A program made the position numbers and the translations under genes. From the NCBI RefSeq assembly GCF_031454185.1, contig NZ_JAVDQI010000003.1, positions 1 through 64,000 of the forward strand: a DNA stretch of 64,000 nt, in the 5' to 3' direction. Shown here in pieces: positions 1 through 8,083 of this stretch. A model generated the notes under the pieces. It did not search any database. It was given only the letters and a program-made list of their open reading frames with translations, and was not told the DNA's origin. Positions within the stretch are counted from its first letter, which is position 1. Each line of letters starts with the position of its first letter. Origin of the DNA: Methanococcoides alaskense. Its GTDB lineage: Archaea > Halobacteriota > Methanosarcinia > Methanosarcinales > Methanosarcinaceae.

Positions 1-560
1 TAGCTTCAACAGAACCCAGATAGAAGGGTCTGCTTTTTTTAACCCAGCTACCTTTGAGGGTGAGGCCAATTTTGGAAGCGCTCGAATCGGAAGTACTGCC
101 GTGTTTACTGGAGCCGAGTTTAAGGAAAAGGCTAGCTTCAACAGAACCCAGATAGAAGGGTCTGCTTTTTTTAACCCAGCTACCTTTGAGGGTGAGGCCA
201 ATTTTGGAAGCGCTCGAATCGGAAGTAATGCTCAATTTGCTGGAGCCGAGTTTAAGGAAAAGGCTAGCTTCAACAGAACCCAGATAGAGGGGTCTGCTTT
301 CTTTAACCCAGCTACCTTTGAGGGTGAGGCCAATTTTGGAAGCGCTCGAATCGGAAGTACTGCCGTGTTTACTGGAGCCGAGTTTAAGGAAAGAGCTGTC
401 TTCAACAGAACCCAGATTGAGGGGTCTGCTTTCTTTAACCCAGCTATCTTTGAGGGTGAGGCCAATTTTGTAGGCGCTCGAATCGGAAGTAATGCTCAAT
501 TTGCTGGAGCCGAGTTTAAGGAAAAGGCTAGCTTCAACAGTGCCCAGATCCAAAGAGAAA
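1..560 (+). repeat. 132-bp near-identical tandem repeats in the pentapeptide gene
   Basis: The motif TAGCTTCAACAGAACCCAG recurs at 1, 133, 265, (diverged) 397 and (partial) 529, an exact period of 132 bp, or 44 codons. Copies 1 to 3 differ at only a few positions, while copies 4 and 5 are more diverged towards the gene's 3' side. Near identity at silent sites suggests recent amplification or gene conversion rather than selection on protein alone. The array continues off the left edge, so its total copy number is unknown. Confidence 0.9.
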
Positions 561-1228
561 GCCATTTTGAGAGAACGATCTTTGCCAATTATGTCAGTTT
601 TGAAAACACATCCTTTGAGACTATCTATTTTGGAGAACCAGAGGTCCAATTCCAGGCAAAAATTGACTTGCGAGGATGTATTTACAATCGCATCGACCCC
701 ATCTCCTTCTGGGAACAATTAATGAAACATCTAGATCCGTACGATCAGCAGCCCTTTACTCAGCTTGAAGAGACTTTCCGTCGGGCTGGAAAGGATAAGC
801 TTGCAGATGATGTGTACTATGAGCAGAAGCGTCGAGAATCGGGTCAAAAAACACTACGTACTCCTAGTGCTTGGCTATTAGATCGTTTCCTTTGGTTGGT
901 TACCGGATATGGGGTTCGGCTCCATCGTCTCAGTGCATTCATTGCACTCATACTCTTGTCTGGAACCATTATCTTCCATTTTGAGGGAGCAGTTGAACCG
1001 ATGCTGAATATGCAACCGCCACTTCACCTTTCCTATTGGGAAGCTTTTTGGGTAAGTTTAAACACTTTTCTCCCGGTAGAAATTCCATCCGGGGCAAATT
1101 GGATACCGTCCTCTAAGAGTATAGTCCTAGGTATAAGATTTACAACATTTGCCACTTTGCTGAAACTTGCCGGGTGGATTTTCGTCCCAGTAGGGATTGC
1201 TGGCATATCCGGGATACTGAAGCGATAA
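2..1228 (+). CDS. Pentapeptide-repeat protein with C-terminal channel-like membrane domain, 5' partial
   Basis: The frame is open to the left edge, so the start lies outside the window; the GTG at 101 is only an internal codon. The visible N-terminal half is built of 11-residue units of the form A-x-F-x-x-x-A-x-F-x-x, four per 44-residue block, as in quadrilateral beta-helix pentapeptide proteins. After about nt 560 the repeats stop and a linker with a TPSAWLLDRF-type segment leads into two hydrophobic stretches (about nt 930-990 and 1135-1215) with a re-entrant loop between them. In related proteins this tail resembles a two-helix ion-channel module, but the loop here reads NTFLPVEIPSG and lacks a recognisable TVGYG filter. 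Role unknown. The family call is firm; channel activity is doubtful. Confidence 0.75.
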   Translation, partial: SFNRTQIEGSAFFNPATFEGEANFGSARIGSTAVFTGAEFKEKASFNRTQIEGSAFFNPATFEGEANFGSARIGSNAQFAGAEFKEKASFNRTQIEGSAFFNPATFEGEANFGSARIGSTAVFTGAEFKERAVFNRTQIEGSAFFNPAIFEGEANFVGARIGSNAQFAGAEFKEKASFNSAQIQRESHFERTIFANYVSFENTSFETIYFGEPEVQFQAKIDLRGCIYNRIDPISFWEQLMKHLDPYDQQPFTQLEETFRRAGKDKLADDVYYEQKRRESGQKTLRTPSAWLLDRFLWLVTGYGVRLHRLSAFIALILLSGTIIFHFEGAVEPMLNMQPPLHLSYWEAFWVSLNTFLPVEIPSGANWIPSSKSIVLGIRFTTFATLLKLAGWIFVPVGIAGISGILKR

Positions 1229-1607
1229 AATAGCGACAGACGAATGTACGTAAATGGTTTCCGCAATCTTTGTGCTTGTTAATTTAGTTAGTATGTTAGC
1301 TATTATGATAATATACCTGCACCTAGATTTTAACATAGAGTCAAGCGATTGACAGAAATACCAAAGCCATGAGCATCCTACCGATACATCCCGATTCATC
1401 GGAAGGTCGTGACGAATCGTAATTGCATAAATTAGTGGCTTTGTTTTAAAAGTCGTATTATATCCCGACTTTATGCACACAATCCTTACTTTTTACACAA
1501 AGCCGCCGAGGTAATAATCCTTTAATAGTATGATGAAGATATTTTCTATGGGATTGTAGTGCAGCGTAGTATCGTTTTGCGACTTACAGAGATCATGGGA
1601 GAGTATC
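1229..1607. other. Intergenic stretch with an inverted repeat around a TATA-like core
   Basis: No convincing gene is visible here. At 1449-1472 AAAGTCG and CGACTTT face each other across ten bases that contain TATTATAT, which could be a promoter core inside an operator for the downstream sulfur-relay genes. The gene start at 1608 lies about 140 bases further on, so the link is speculative. Confidence 0.3.
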
Positions 1608-1829
1608 ATGGCTGAAATTGAGATTGACACCCGGGGAGAAACCTGCCCCGTACCTCTTATAGAATGCCGAAAGGCATTGAGAAAAGCAGAATCAGGTGAT
1701 GAAGTAACTATTATTGGAACACATCCGGCTTCAAAGAAGGAAATTCCGATGGCTTGTAAGGCACTTGGGCTGGAGATCGTCGACATAAAAGAAGACGAAA
1801 AAGAGTGGAAGATAAAGATACGAAAATGA
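1608..1829 (+). CDS. tusA: TusA-like sulfur-carrier protein
   Basis: This 73-residue protein has the hallmark Cys-Pro-x-Pro motif (ETCPVPLIE, about residues 12-20) and the short alpha/beta sandwich length of the TusA/SirA/YedF family. The single cysteine carries sulfur as a persulfide and hands it to partner proteins, for example in tRNA thiolation or molybdopterin and cofactor sulfuration. GGGAGAG about six bases before the ATG is a good ribosome site. A DsrE2-like protein follows after 52 bases, a pairing seen widely in archaea and sulfur bacteria. Which acceptor it serves here cannot be told from sequence. Confidence 0.9.
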   Translation: MAEIEIDTRGETCPVPLIECRKALRKAESGDEVTIIGTHPASKKEIPMACKALGLEIVDIKEDEKEWKIKIRK

Positions 1830-1881
1830 AGGGGGAGTATACTCGACCGACAAAGCTGTCATAATAGTCCATAGTGGGGAT

Positions 1882-2262
1882 ATGGATAAACTTTACAGTG
1901 CCCTTATTGTGGGAAATGGTGCACTGGCGATGGGAATGGATGTTTCCATGTATTTTACTTTCTGGGGACTTCAAAGATTGAAGAAGGGCGGGCTTGAAAA
2001 GGGTCCATTGTCCAAGATGCACATGCTGGGACTTGGAAAATGGATGATCAAGAAACGGATGAAACAAGCTAACGTTGCTTCCCTTGAAAGGCTGATGAAC
2101 GACTACAAGGAACTTGGGGGAAAGATCCTGGCCTGTGAGATGACCATGGAGATCATGGGAGTAAAGGCGGATGAGCTTCGCAGCGAATGGATAGATGAAT
2201 ATGGCGCAGTTGGCACTTACATAAACGAAGCAAGAGATGCACAGATAACACTTTTCATCTAA
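1882..2262 (+). CDS. DsrE2-like (DsrE/DsrF family) protein, start codon uncertain
   Basis: The protein matches the DsrE2 or peroxiredoxin-like family: DKLYSALIVGNGALAMGMD near the start, then FTFWGLQRLKKGG and a late C-E-M-T-M-E-I-M-G segment holding a conserved cysteine. Members are membrane-associated or soluble sulfurtransferase partners of TusA. The first ATG is at 1882, but the same frame stays open upstream to 1816 and encodes TDKAVIIVHSGD, the usual first beta strand of the family. No ATG, GTG or TTG exists there. A GGGGGAG site at 1831-1837 is followed five bases later by TCG at 1843, exactly where a start would be expected. A lost start, a non-canonical start or a base error are all possible. 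Confidence 0.8.
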   Translation: MDKLYSALIVGNGALAMGMDVSMYFTFWGLQRLKKGGLEKGPLSKMHMLGLGKWMIKKRMKQANVASLERLMNDYKELGGKILACEMTMEIMGVKADELRSEWIDEYGAVGTYINEARDAQITLFI

Positions 2263-2287
2263 ATAAATTTAAGGAGCGAAAAATCAA

Positions 2288-2449
2288 ATGACAGAATATC
2301 TATGTAACGTCTGTAATGTTTTTGAATACGATAATGCTGAAGGAAATGCGGAACTGGGAATTGCCCCGGGGACAAAACCAGAGGACTTCCCCGATGACTG
2401 GAAATGTCCAATATGTGGTGCAGATAAAAGCCACCAAATACCGGTCTGA
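2288..2449 (+). CDS. Rubredoxin
   Basis: This 53-residue protein has two iron-binding pairs, CNVC near residue 6 and CPIC near residue 40, with the FPDDWKCPICG signature of rubredoxin. It carries a single iron in an FeS4 site and passes single electrons in the cytoplasm. TAAGGAG about ten bases upstream supports the ATG. It lies 35 bases before a glutamate-synthase-like gene whose own N-terminal domain is almost the same sequence, so the pair arose by tandem duplication. It is a likely electron donor to that enzyme or to oxidative-stress reductases; the partner is inferred. Confidence 0.93.
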   Translation: MTEYLCNVCNVFEYDNAEGNAELGIAPGTKPEDFPDDWKCPICGADKSHQIPV

Positions 2450-2484
2450 TATTATTAGGATAATTGAAAGAAGGTGCCGTAAAA

Positions 2485-3975
2485 ATGACGGAATACCGCT
2501 GCAATGTCTGTAATGCCTTTGAGTACGATGATACAAGAGGAGACTCGAACACAGAAGTGAAACCGGGAACCAAACCGGAAGATTTTCCTGATGACTGGAG
2601 ATGTCCAATTTGTGGTGCCGATAAGAACCACCAAATGCCAGCCGAAAAGAAAGAAGTTGAACATGTGACATCCAAAGAGATAGTCACATGTGCTAAATGT
2701 GGCACCACGACCAAAGTAACTGTTTCTGCTCTTGAGGATATAGACGTTAAAGGCTATCTTGGAGAATGGAAGCGAACAAAGGATGAGTTCGAGATATTCA
2801 TGGAAGATATCCACAAGATATCTATCACCGGCGAATCGATAATTGAACCTATGAGAACAAAGCAGGATGTGATCTCCTGGAATGATATACTCATAAAAGG
2901 TGCACAGCTTGCCAAAATGCCTCTGAACGAAGATGTGCCAGTGAACACCACTACCACGATCGGACCAAATGCGAAATATCCTCTTGTCATTGAGACCCCT
3001 GTGTTCATCACACACATGTCCTTCGGTGCCCTCTCAAAAGAGATGAAACAGGCACTTTCAAAGGGAAGCGCAGCTGTAAGGACAGCAATGTGCTCAGGGG
3101 AAGGCGGGATCCTGAAAGAGAGTATGGATACTGCATACAAGTATATTTTCGAGTATGTTCCAAACAGATACAGTGTGACGGAAGAGAACCTTAAGAAAGT
3201 AGATGCTATCGAAATAAAGATAGGACAATCTGCCAAACCCGGAATGGGAGGACATCTGCCCGCAGAGAAAGTGACTTCCGAGCTGGCAGAGATCAGAGGA
3301 TTTCCCGAAGGTACTGACATTGTAAGCCCCGCTAACTTTGATGATATCAGGAACAAGGATGATCTGAAGACGAAAGTGGAATGGCTCAGGGAAACTTCCG
3401 GCGGGAAACCTATCGGAATTAAGATCGCAGCCGGGAACATTGAAGCTGATCTTGAAGTTGCTACTTATGCAAAACCCGATTTCATCACACTTGATGGCAG
3501 GCCGGGAGCTACTGCAGCGGCATTGAAGTTTGTCAAGAACTCCACATCCATCCCAACTATTTTCGCACTCTGGCGTGCAAGAAGGTTCCTGGATGAGAAA
3601 GGGATCAAAGATATCTCATTGATCATAACCGGCGGTTTGAGGACCTCACCTGATTATGCAAAGGCCCTTGCATTGGGAGCGGATGCCATAGCAATTGGCA
3701 CAGCCGCACTTATGGCATGTGCATGCCAGCAATACCGGTTGTGTGATACAGGGAAATGTCCGGTAGGAGTAACAACGCAGGACCCGGAACTTCGTTCAAG
3801 GCTGAAGATCGATATTTCTGCGAAAAAACTGGAAAATTTCCTGAAGGTATCTACAAAGGAACTTGAAGCATTCGCAAGACTGACAGGAAATGATGATGTT
3901 CATAAACTTAGTATAACCGACCTTTGTACGACAAATTCGGAGATATCAGACCATACCGAGATAGAACACGTCTAA
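2485..3975 (+). CDS. Rubredoxin-fused FMN glutamate synthase domain protein
   Basis: Residues 1-52 are a full rubredoxin with CNVC and CPIC. A short linker with one CAKC pair follows, then an archaeal-type glutamate synthase central/FMN domain of about 400 residues with FITHMSFGALSKEM, SPANFDDI-type and GGLRTSPDYAKALALGADA segments. The tail CACQQYRLCDTGKCPVG supplies the cysteines for the family's 3Fe-4S cluster. The glutaminase domain of bacterial GltB is absent, so ammonia must come from elsewhere or the enzyme acts on another substrate. A longer frame opens with TTG at 2464, but the ATG at 2485 matches the upstream rubredoxin start. It probably belongs to one transcript with the genes up to 7839. 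The fused rubredoxin suggests an internal electron supply. Confidence 0.85.
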   Translation: MTEYRCNVCNAFEYDDTRGDSNTEVKPGTKPEDFPDDWRCPICGADKNHQMPAEKKEVEHVTSKEIVTCAKCGTTTKVTVSALEDIDVKGYLGEWKRTKDEFEIFMEDIHKISITGESIIEPMRTKQDVISWNDILIKGAQLAKMPLNEDVPVNTTTTIGPNAKYPLVIETPVFITHMSFGALSKEMKQALSKGSAAVRTAMCSGEGGILKESMDTAYKYIFEYVPNRYSVTEENLKKVDAIEIKIGQSAKPGMGGHLPAEKVTSELAEIRGFPEGTDIVSPANFDDIRNKDDLKTKVEWLRETSGGKPIGIKIAAGNIEADLEVATYAKPDFITLDGRPGATAAALKFVKNSTSIPTIFALWRARRFLDEKGIKDISLIITGGLRTSPDYAKALALGADAIAIGTAALMACACQQYRLCDTGKCPVGVTTQDPELRSRLKIDISAKKLENFLKVSTKELEAFARLTGNDDVHKLSITDLCTTNSEISDHTEIEHV

Positions 3976-3995
3976 AGAGGAGTTTAAAGACCGTT

Positions 3996-5396
3996 GTGGG
4001 AGGGGGTCATATCCGATCAGAAAAAGACACATTGGGGGAAATAGAGGTTCCTGATGACGCATATTATGGACCTCAGACAGTACGGGCAATTAACAATTTC
4101 AGAGTAAGCAGACAGAAGCTTCCACCCTCTTTTATCAGGGCACAGGCAGCCATCAAACTGGCTTCAGCACGTGCCAATCTTGAAGCCGGTAAACTTGAAC
4201 CGAAAATAGCTAAAGCAATAATCTCAGCAGTTTTAGAAGTAAGGAAAGGAAAGTTCGAGGAGCAGTTCGTTCTCGATGTTTTCCAGTCAGGAGCCGGAAC
4301 CTCACAGAACATGAACGCTAATGAGGTCATTGCAAATCGGGCCCTTGAAATGATGGGATATGAGAGAGGGCGATATGACATAATCCACCCCAATGACCAT
4401 GTGAATATGTCACAGTCATCCAATGATACCACGCATACTGCAATACATATCGCAGCCGTTGAGATGATGAACGCAGAACTCATGCCTGCACTTGTTGATA
4501 TGCTGATGGTCTTTTCGGAAAAGGCTGCTGAGTTCATGGATATTGTCAAACCCGGCAGAACACACCTTCAGGATGCAGTACCTGTGACACTGGGACAGGA
4601 ATTCTCAGGATATGCACGTATGCTGGAACTTGGGATAAAACGCCTGGAAATATCTGTGGAAGGCCTTTGTGAGTTGAACATGGGTGGTACGGCTGTCGGT
4701 ACCGGGCTGAATATACCTGAGAATTTCAGCAATATCGCCATTCGAGAGGTCAGAGCGCTCACCGGACAGGATTTTGTTCTTGCAGGAAATCCTTTTGAAG
4801 CTACCCAGGCAGCAGAAGCCATTTTGGGAGCATCTTCTTCCCTGCGCAGCATTGCGGTCAGTCTGATAAAGATAGCTAACGACCTCCGGCTTCTTTCAAG
4901 CGGACCCAGGACCGGAATAGGGGAAATTAATTTACCTACGGTACAACCCGGTTCCTCCATCATGCCCGGAAAGGTCAATCCGGTTATGGCAGAGATGTTG
5001 AACATGACATGCTTCCAGATAATAGGCAATGATTCCGCCATAATGATGGCAACTCAGGGCGGACAGTTCGAGCTGAACGTTTTCACACCCCTGCTGGCAT
5101 ACGATCTACTCAATTCCATAGAGATACTCACAGGCGCTACCACTTCTTTTACAGAACGCTGTCTTAGGGGAATTACTGTGAACAGAGATAGATGTGAGGA
5201 GCTGTCAAAGCAGAGCCTTGCACTTGTCACCATACTTGCGACAAAGATAGGCTACGAGGAAGCCGCAAATATCGCACACATTGCGCACGTTGGGGGTAAG
5301 ACCATAATCGAAACTGTAAAAGAGATGAGAATAATGGATGAAAAGGATGCAGAAGAGCTGCTTGACCCATTGAAGATGACCGGGGTGAAACAATGA
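3996..5396 (+). CDS. fumC: Class II fumarate hydratase (fumarase/aspartase superfamily)
   Basis: The enzyme interconverts fumarate and malate in the cytoplasm. Family blocks are in order: DTLGEIEVPDDAYYG at the start, SGAGTSQNMNANEVIAN, HPNDHVNMSQSSND, GRTHLQDAVPVTLGQEFSGY, GGTAVGTGLN and the superfamily signature GSSIMPGKVNP. The HPNDHVNMSQSSND block favours fumarase over aspartate ammonia-lyase, though the residues after the signature (VMAEMLNM) are less typical and aspartase cannot be excluded. The frame is open from 3924, inside the previous gene, but GTG at 3996 behind AAAGAGGAG gives about 466 residues, the normal length. The stop overlaps the next start as ATGA. Many methanogens instead use the two-subunit iron-sulfur fumarase, so a class II form is of interest. 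Confidence 0.85.
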   Translation: MGGGHIRSEKDTLGEIEVPDDAYYGPQTVRAINNFRVSRQKLPPSFIRAQAAIKLASARANLEAGKLEPKIAKAIISAVLEVRKGKFEEQFVLDVFQSGAGTSQNMNANEVIANRALEMMGYERGRYDIIHPNDHVNMSQSSNDTTHTAIHIAAVEMMNAELMPALVDMLMVFSEKAAEFMDIVKPGRTHLQDAVPVTLGQEFSGYARMLELGIKRLEISVEGLCELNMGGTAVGTGLNIPENFSNIAIREVRALTGQDFVLAGNPFEATQAAEAILGASSSLRSIAVSLIKIANDLRLLSSGPRTGIGEINLPTVQPGSSIMPGKVNPVMAEMLNMTCFQIIGNDSAIMMATQGGQFELNVFTPLLAYDLLNSIEILTGATTSFTERCLRGITVNRDRCEELSKQSLALVTILATKIGYEEAANIAHIAHVGGKTIIETVKEMRIMDEKDAEELLDPLKMTGVKQ

Positions 5397-7069
5397 TAAC
5401 ACACGACACAATTGTGATCGGTGGAGGACTCTCAGGACTTCGGGCAGCCATCGAACTTCACGACAAGGGCGTGGATGTTGCAATTATCTCAAAAGTGCCC
5501 CCCATACGCAGCCATTCAGGTGCTGCACAGGGTGGTATCAATGCATCGCTTGGAAAGGACGATAGCTGGGAATCCCATGCTTACGATACCATAAAGGGAA
5601 GCGATTATCTCGCTGATCAGGACACCGTGGAAATACTTACAAAGGAAGCACCTGACAGGGTCCTTGAGATGGAACATTGGGGTACCAATTTCTCAAGGAA
5701 AGAAGACGGTACGATCGCACAGCGGCCTTTTGGAGGCGCTGGATTTCCCAGAACATGCTATGCAGGTGACAGGACCGGACATAACCTTTTACATAGCCTT
5801 CATGAACAGGTAACAAAAAGGAATATCAAAGTTTACAAGGAATGGCTTGTAACACGACTGGTCCTCGAGGATAACATATGCATCGGAGCCATAGCCATAA
5901 ACCTGTTCGATTCAGAACTGGAAATATTCAAGGCAAAGGCAACTGTGCTGGCCACAGGCGGTTACGGACGTATCTATAAGCGTTCGACAAATGCGCTGAT
6001 CAACAAGGGGCATGGCATAAGTCTTGCATATCGTTCGGGAATTCCATTGCAGGATATGGAATTCGTACAGTTCCACCCCACAACACTACTGGGCACTAAC
6101 ATATTGATAACAGAAGGCGCAAGGGGAGAAGGTGGCTACCTTTACAATAAGGACCATGAAAGGTTCATGAAAAGGTATGCTGAAAATTCCATGGAATTAG
6201 CCCCAAGGGACATCGTTGCAAGGTCGATACAGCAGGAGATTGATGAAGGGAGGGGATTCCCTGAAGAGTATGTGGAGCTTGACATTACACATATTGGGAA
6301 AAAGCTGATAGAGGAACGTTTGCCCGGAATTCGCCAGATAAGTATCGATTTTGCTGGTGTAGATCCTGTTGAAAAGCCTATTCCAGTGCAACCGGGACAA
6401 CATTATTCAATGGGTGGCGTGAGTTCCGATAAAGATGGGTGCACTCCCGCAAATGGACTTTATGCTGTAGGTGAATGTGCCTGCATAAGCGTTCATGGTG
6501 CAAACCGCCTAGGAGGCAATTCCCTTCTTGATACAGTGGTATTCGGAAGAAGGGCCGGAGTGCATGCTGCGAACTATATCAGTACTATTGATGCTCCAAA
6601 TGAGGAGATACTTGAAGATGCCCTTGAAAGTGAAAAAAAGAACATCTCGGAACTTATGGGAGACAGTGAGGAAAGTTATGCAGACATAAAGGATAGCCTC
6701 AGGAAGAATATGCAGGAGAACGTGGGGGTTTTCCGAGAACGTGAAAAACTTGAAAAAGCGGTTGTTAAGATAAAGGAACTTGAGGTTCAGGCAAGATCAC
6801 TGAAAGTAAAGACACTTTCAAAACAGTTCAATCTTGAACTTATCAATGCCATCGAACTTAAGGGAATGCTGGACCTTGCCCATACGATCGCACTGGGTGC
6901 ATTGGTGCGTGAGGAAAGCAGGGGAGCACATTACAGAACAGATCATCTGGAAAGGGATGATGCTAACTGGATGAAGCATACTCTTGCTTATTTTACACAG
7001 GACGGACCAAGGTTAGAATATAAGGATGTCACTATTACAACGTTCCAGCCAAAAAAGAGGGAGTACTGA
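5393..7069 (+). CDS. Fumarate reductase/succinate dehydrogenase flavoprotein subunit
   Basis: The 558-residue protein begins with an FAD-binding GGGLSGL motif (residues 10-16) and has HSGAAQGG with His41 at the position of the covalent flavin histidine. Central blocks include ATGGYGRIYKRSTNA, the substrate region EFVQFHPT, and a C-terminal EESRGAHYRTDH. It should oxidise succinate or reduce fumarate with its iron-sulfur partner encoded next. The start overlaps the fumarase stop (ATGA) and the stop overlaps the next start, so the three are translationally coupled. In methanogens the homologue TfrA works with thiol cofactors CoM and CoB; whether that applies here depends on the partner subunit, which is short. 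Confidence 0.88.
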   Translation: MITHDTIVIGGGLSGLRAAIELHDKGVDVAIISKVPPIRSHSGAAQGGINASLGKDDSWESHAYDTIKGSDYLADQDTVEILTKEAPDRVLEMEHWGTNFSRKEDGTIAQRPFGGAGFPRTCYAGDRTGHNLLHSLHEQVTKRNIKVYKEWLVTRLVLEDNICIGAIAINLFDSELEIFKAKATVLATGGYGRIYKRSTNALINKGHGISLAYRSGIPLQDMEFVQFHPTTLLGTNILITEGARGEGGYLYNKDHERFMKRYAENSMELAPRDIVARSIQQEIDEGRGFPEEYVELDITHIGKKLIEERLPGIRQISIDFAGVDPVEKPIPVQPGQHYSMGGVSSDKDGCTPANGLYAVGECACISVHGANRLGGNSLLDTVVFGRRAGVHAANYISTIDAPNEEILEDALESEKKNISELMGDSEESYADIKDSLRKNMQENVGVFREREKLEKAVVKIKELEVQARSLKVKTLSKQFNLELINAIELKGMLDLAHTIALGALVREESRGAHYRTDHLERDDANWMKHTLAYFTQDGPRLEYKDVTITTFQPKKREY

Positions 7070-7839
7070 TGATAACACTCAAGGTCAAGAGACAGGAAGA
7101 AGAAAATGTCTGGTACCAGGAATATGAAGTTGAGGACAGGCCCGGAATGACCATTCTTGAGGCATTGTTCTACGCACAGGAAAAGCTTGATCCAAGTCTG
7201 ACATTCCGATATGCATGCAGGGGTGCTGTCTGTGGTAGCTGCGGTATGCTGATCAATCGTATTCCAAGGCTTGCCTGTAAAATGCAGATATCTGAGATGA
7301 GAAAGGAGCCAACAAATGAAGGGAACCTGGAAGTTCTTATCACTAACAAAAAGACGGAGATAGACAATAGTGTCATCCTGATAGAACCATTGCCTAACCT
7401 GAGAGTTATAAGAGACCTCGTGGTCGATATGGAACCTTTCTATTCACTGCTTGAAGATATAAAGCCCTGGCTTGAGATGAAGGAAAATGTACCGGAAAAA
7501 GAGAATCTTATGGACAGGGATACTCAGGTAAAGATCGAGCAATACACCAATTGTATCCTATGTGCACTCTGCCATGGTTCATGTCCAGTTGCAGCCAAGG
7601 ATAAACAGTATTATGGACCTGCTGCACTCGCAAAAGCATGGAGGTTCTATCTTGACCCAAGGGAGAAAGAGGAAAGTAAACAGGAACGCCTTGCCATAGT
7701 TGACTCGGAGTCAGGAGTGTGGGGTTGTGATACCGTATACAAATGTGTTGCTGTTTGTCCGAAAAAGGTAGCACCGACCCTTGCAATAAATGAGCTTCGA
7801 GGCAGGATCGAGGATAAGAAAGAAAAAAGGGAAAAGTGA
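7069..7839 (+). CDS. Fumarate reductase/succinate dehydrogenase iron-sulfur subunit
   Basis: The N-terminal half is a plant-type ferredoxin fold with the 2Fe-2S ligands CRGAVCGSC and a later cysteine in RLAC (about residues 50-70). The C-terminal half has CILCALCHGSCP and KCVAVCPKK for the 4Fe-4S and 3Fe-4S clusters. At 256 residues it matches an SdhB/FrdB. It lacks the CCG (HdrB-like) C-terminal extension that lets TfrB of hydrogenotrophic methanogens use CoM-SH and CoB-SH. No membrane-anchor gene follows: the next 240 bases are noncoding. The physiological electron carrier is therefore open; a separate HdrB- or SdhE-like partner elsewhere is possible. Confidence 0.87.
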   Translation: MITLKVKRQEEENVWYQEYEVEDRPGMTILEALFYAQEKLDPSLTFRYACRGAVCGSCGMLINRIPRLACKMQISEMRKEPTNEGNLEVLITNKKTEIDNSVILIEPLPNLRVIRDLVVDMEPFYSLLEDIKPWLEMKENVPEKENLMDRDTQVKIEQYTNCILCALCHGSCPVAAKDKQYYGPAALAKAWRFYLDPREKEESKQERLAIVDSESGVWGCDTVYKCVAVCPKKVAPTLAINELRGRIEDKKEKREK

Positions 7840-7959
7840 TGGAATAAGAGGGCATTACCCCCATAACTGTACAAAATGGATTAAAAGGCAACGAGATAAA
7901 TAAATTAGATTCAATGTGCTCAGAAGTTTTAAGGGATTCACCTTACTGTTTCTGACACA

Positions 7960-7985
7960 AACGTTTTTATTATATAAAGATTTTC
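7960..7985 (+). promoter_or_regulatory. Putative TATA-box promoter of topA
   Basis: ACGTTTTTATTATATAAAGA lies in the gap between the iron-sulfur subunit gene and topA. An archaeal start site would fall about 25 bases later, near 8005, leaving a leader of about 80 bases. Composition and position are the only support. Confidence 0.45.
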
Positions 7986-8083
7986 AACTACAATTATTTC
8001 ATTTATACCATTATAATATACTACAACATAATTATAGCAGCAGTTACACATACGTATTCACAATAATCATACTGGAGTTTTCG

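Noticed and set aside
232..465. Minus-strand frame of 77 codons in the repeat array
   Set aside because: It is the mirror of the pentapeptide repeats, with repeated sequence from the same array and no ribosome site.
1..560. Regular DNA repeats that could suggest a CRISPR array
   Set aside because: Units are 132 bp with no spacer/repeat alternation, and they are translated as an in-frame protein repeat.
2455..3015. Minus-strand frame of 186 codons opposite the rubredoxin-glutamate synthase gene
   Set aside because: It is antisense to a conserved gene, rich in rare residues for a soluble protein, and matches no family.
7916..8083. Extended N-terminus of topoisomerase I
   Set aside because: The added codons are AT-rich, hydrophobic and overlap the promoter; the TOPRIM start and ribosome site fix the ATG at 8084.
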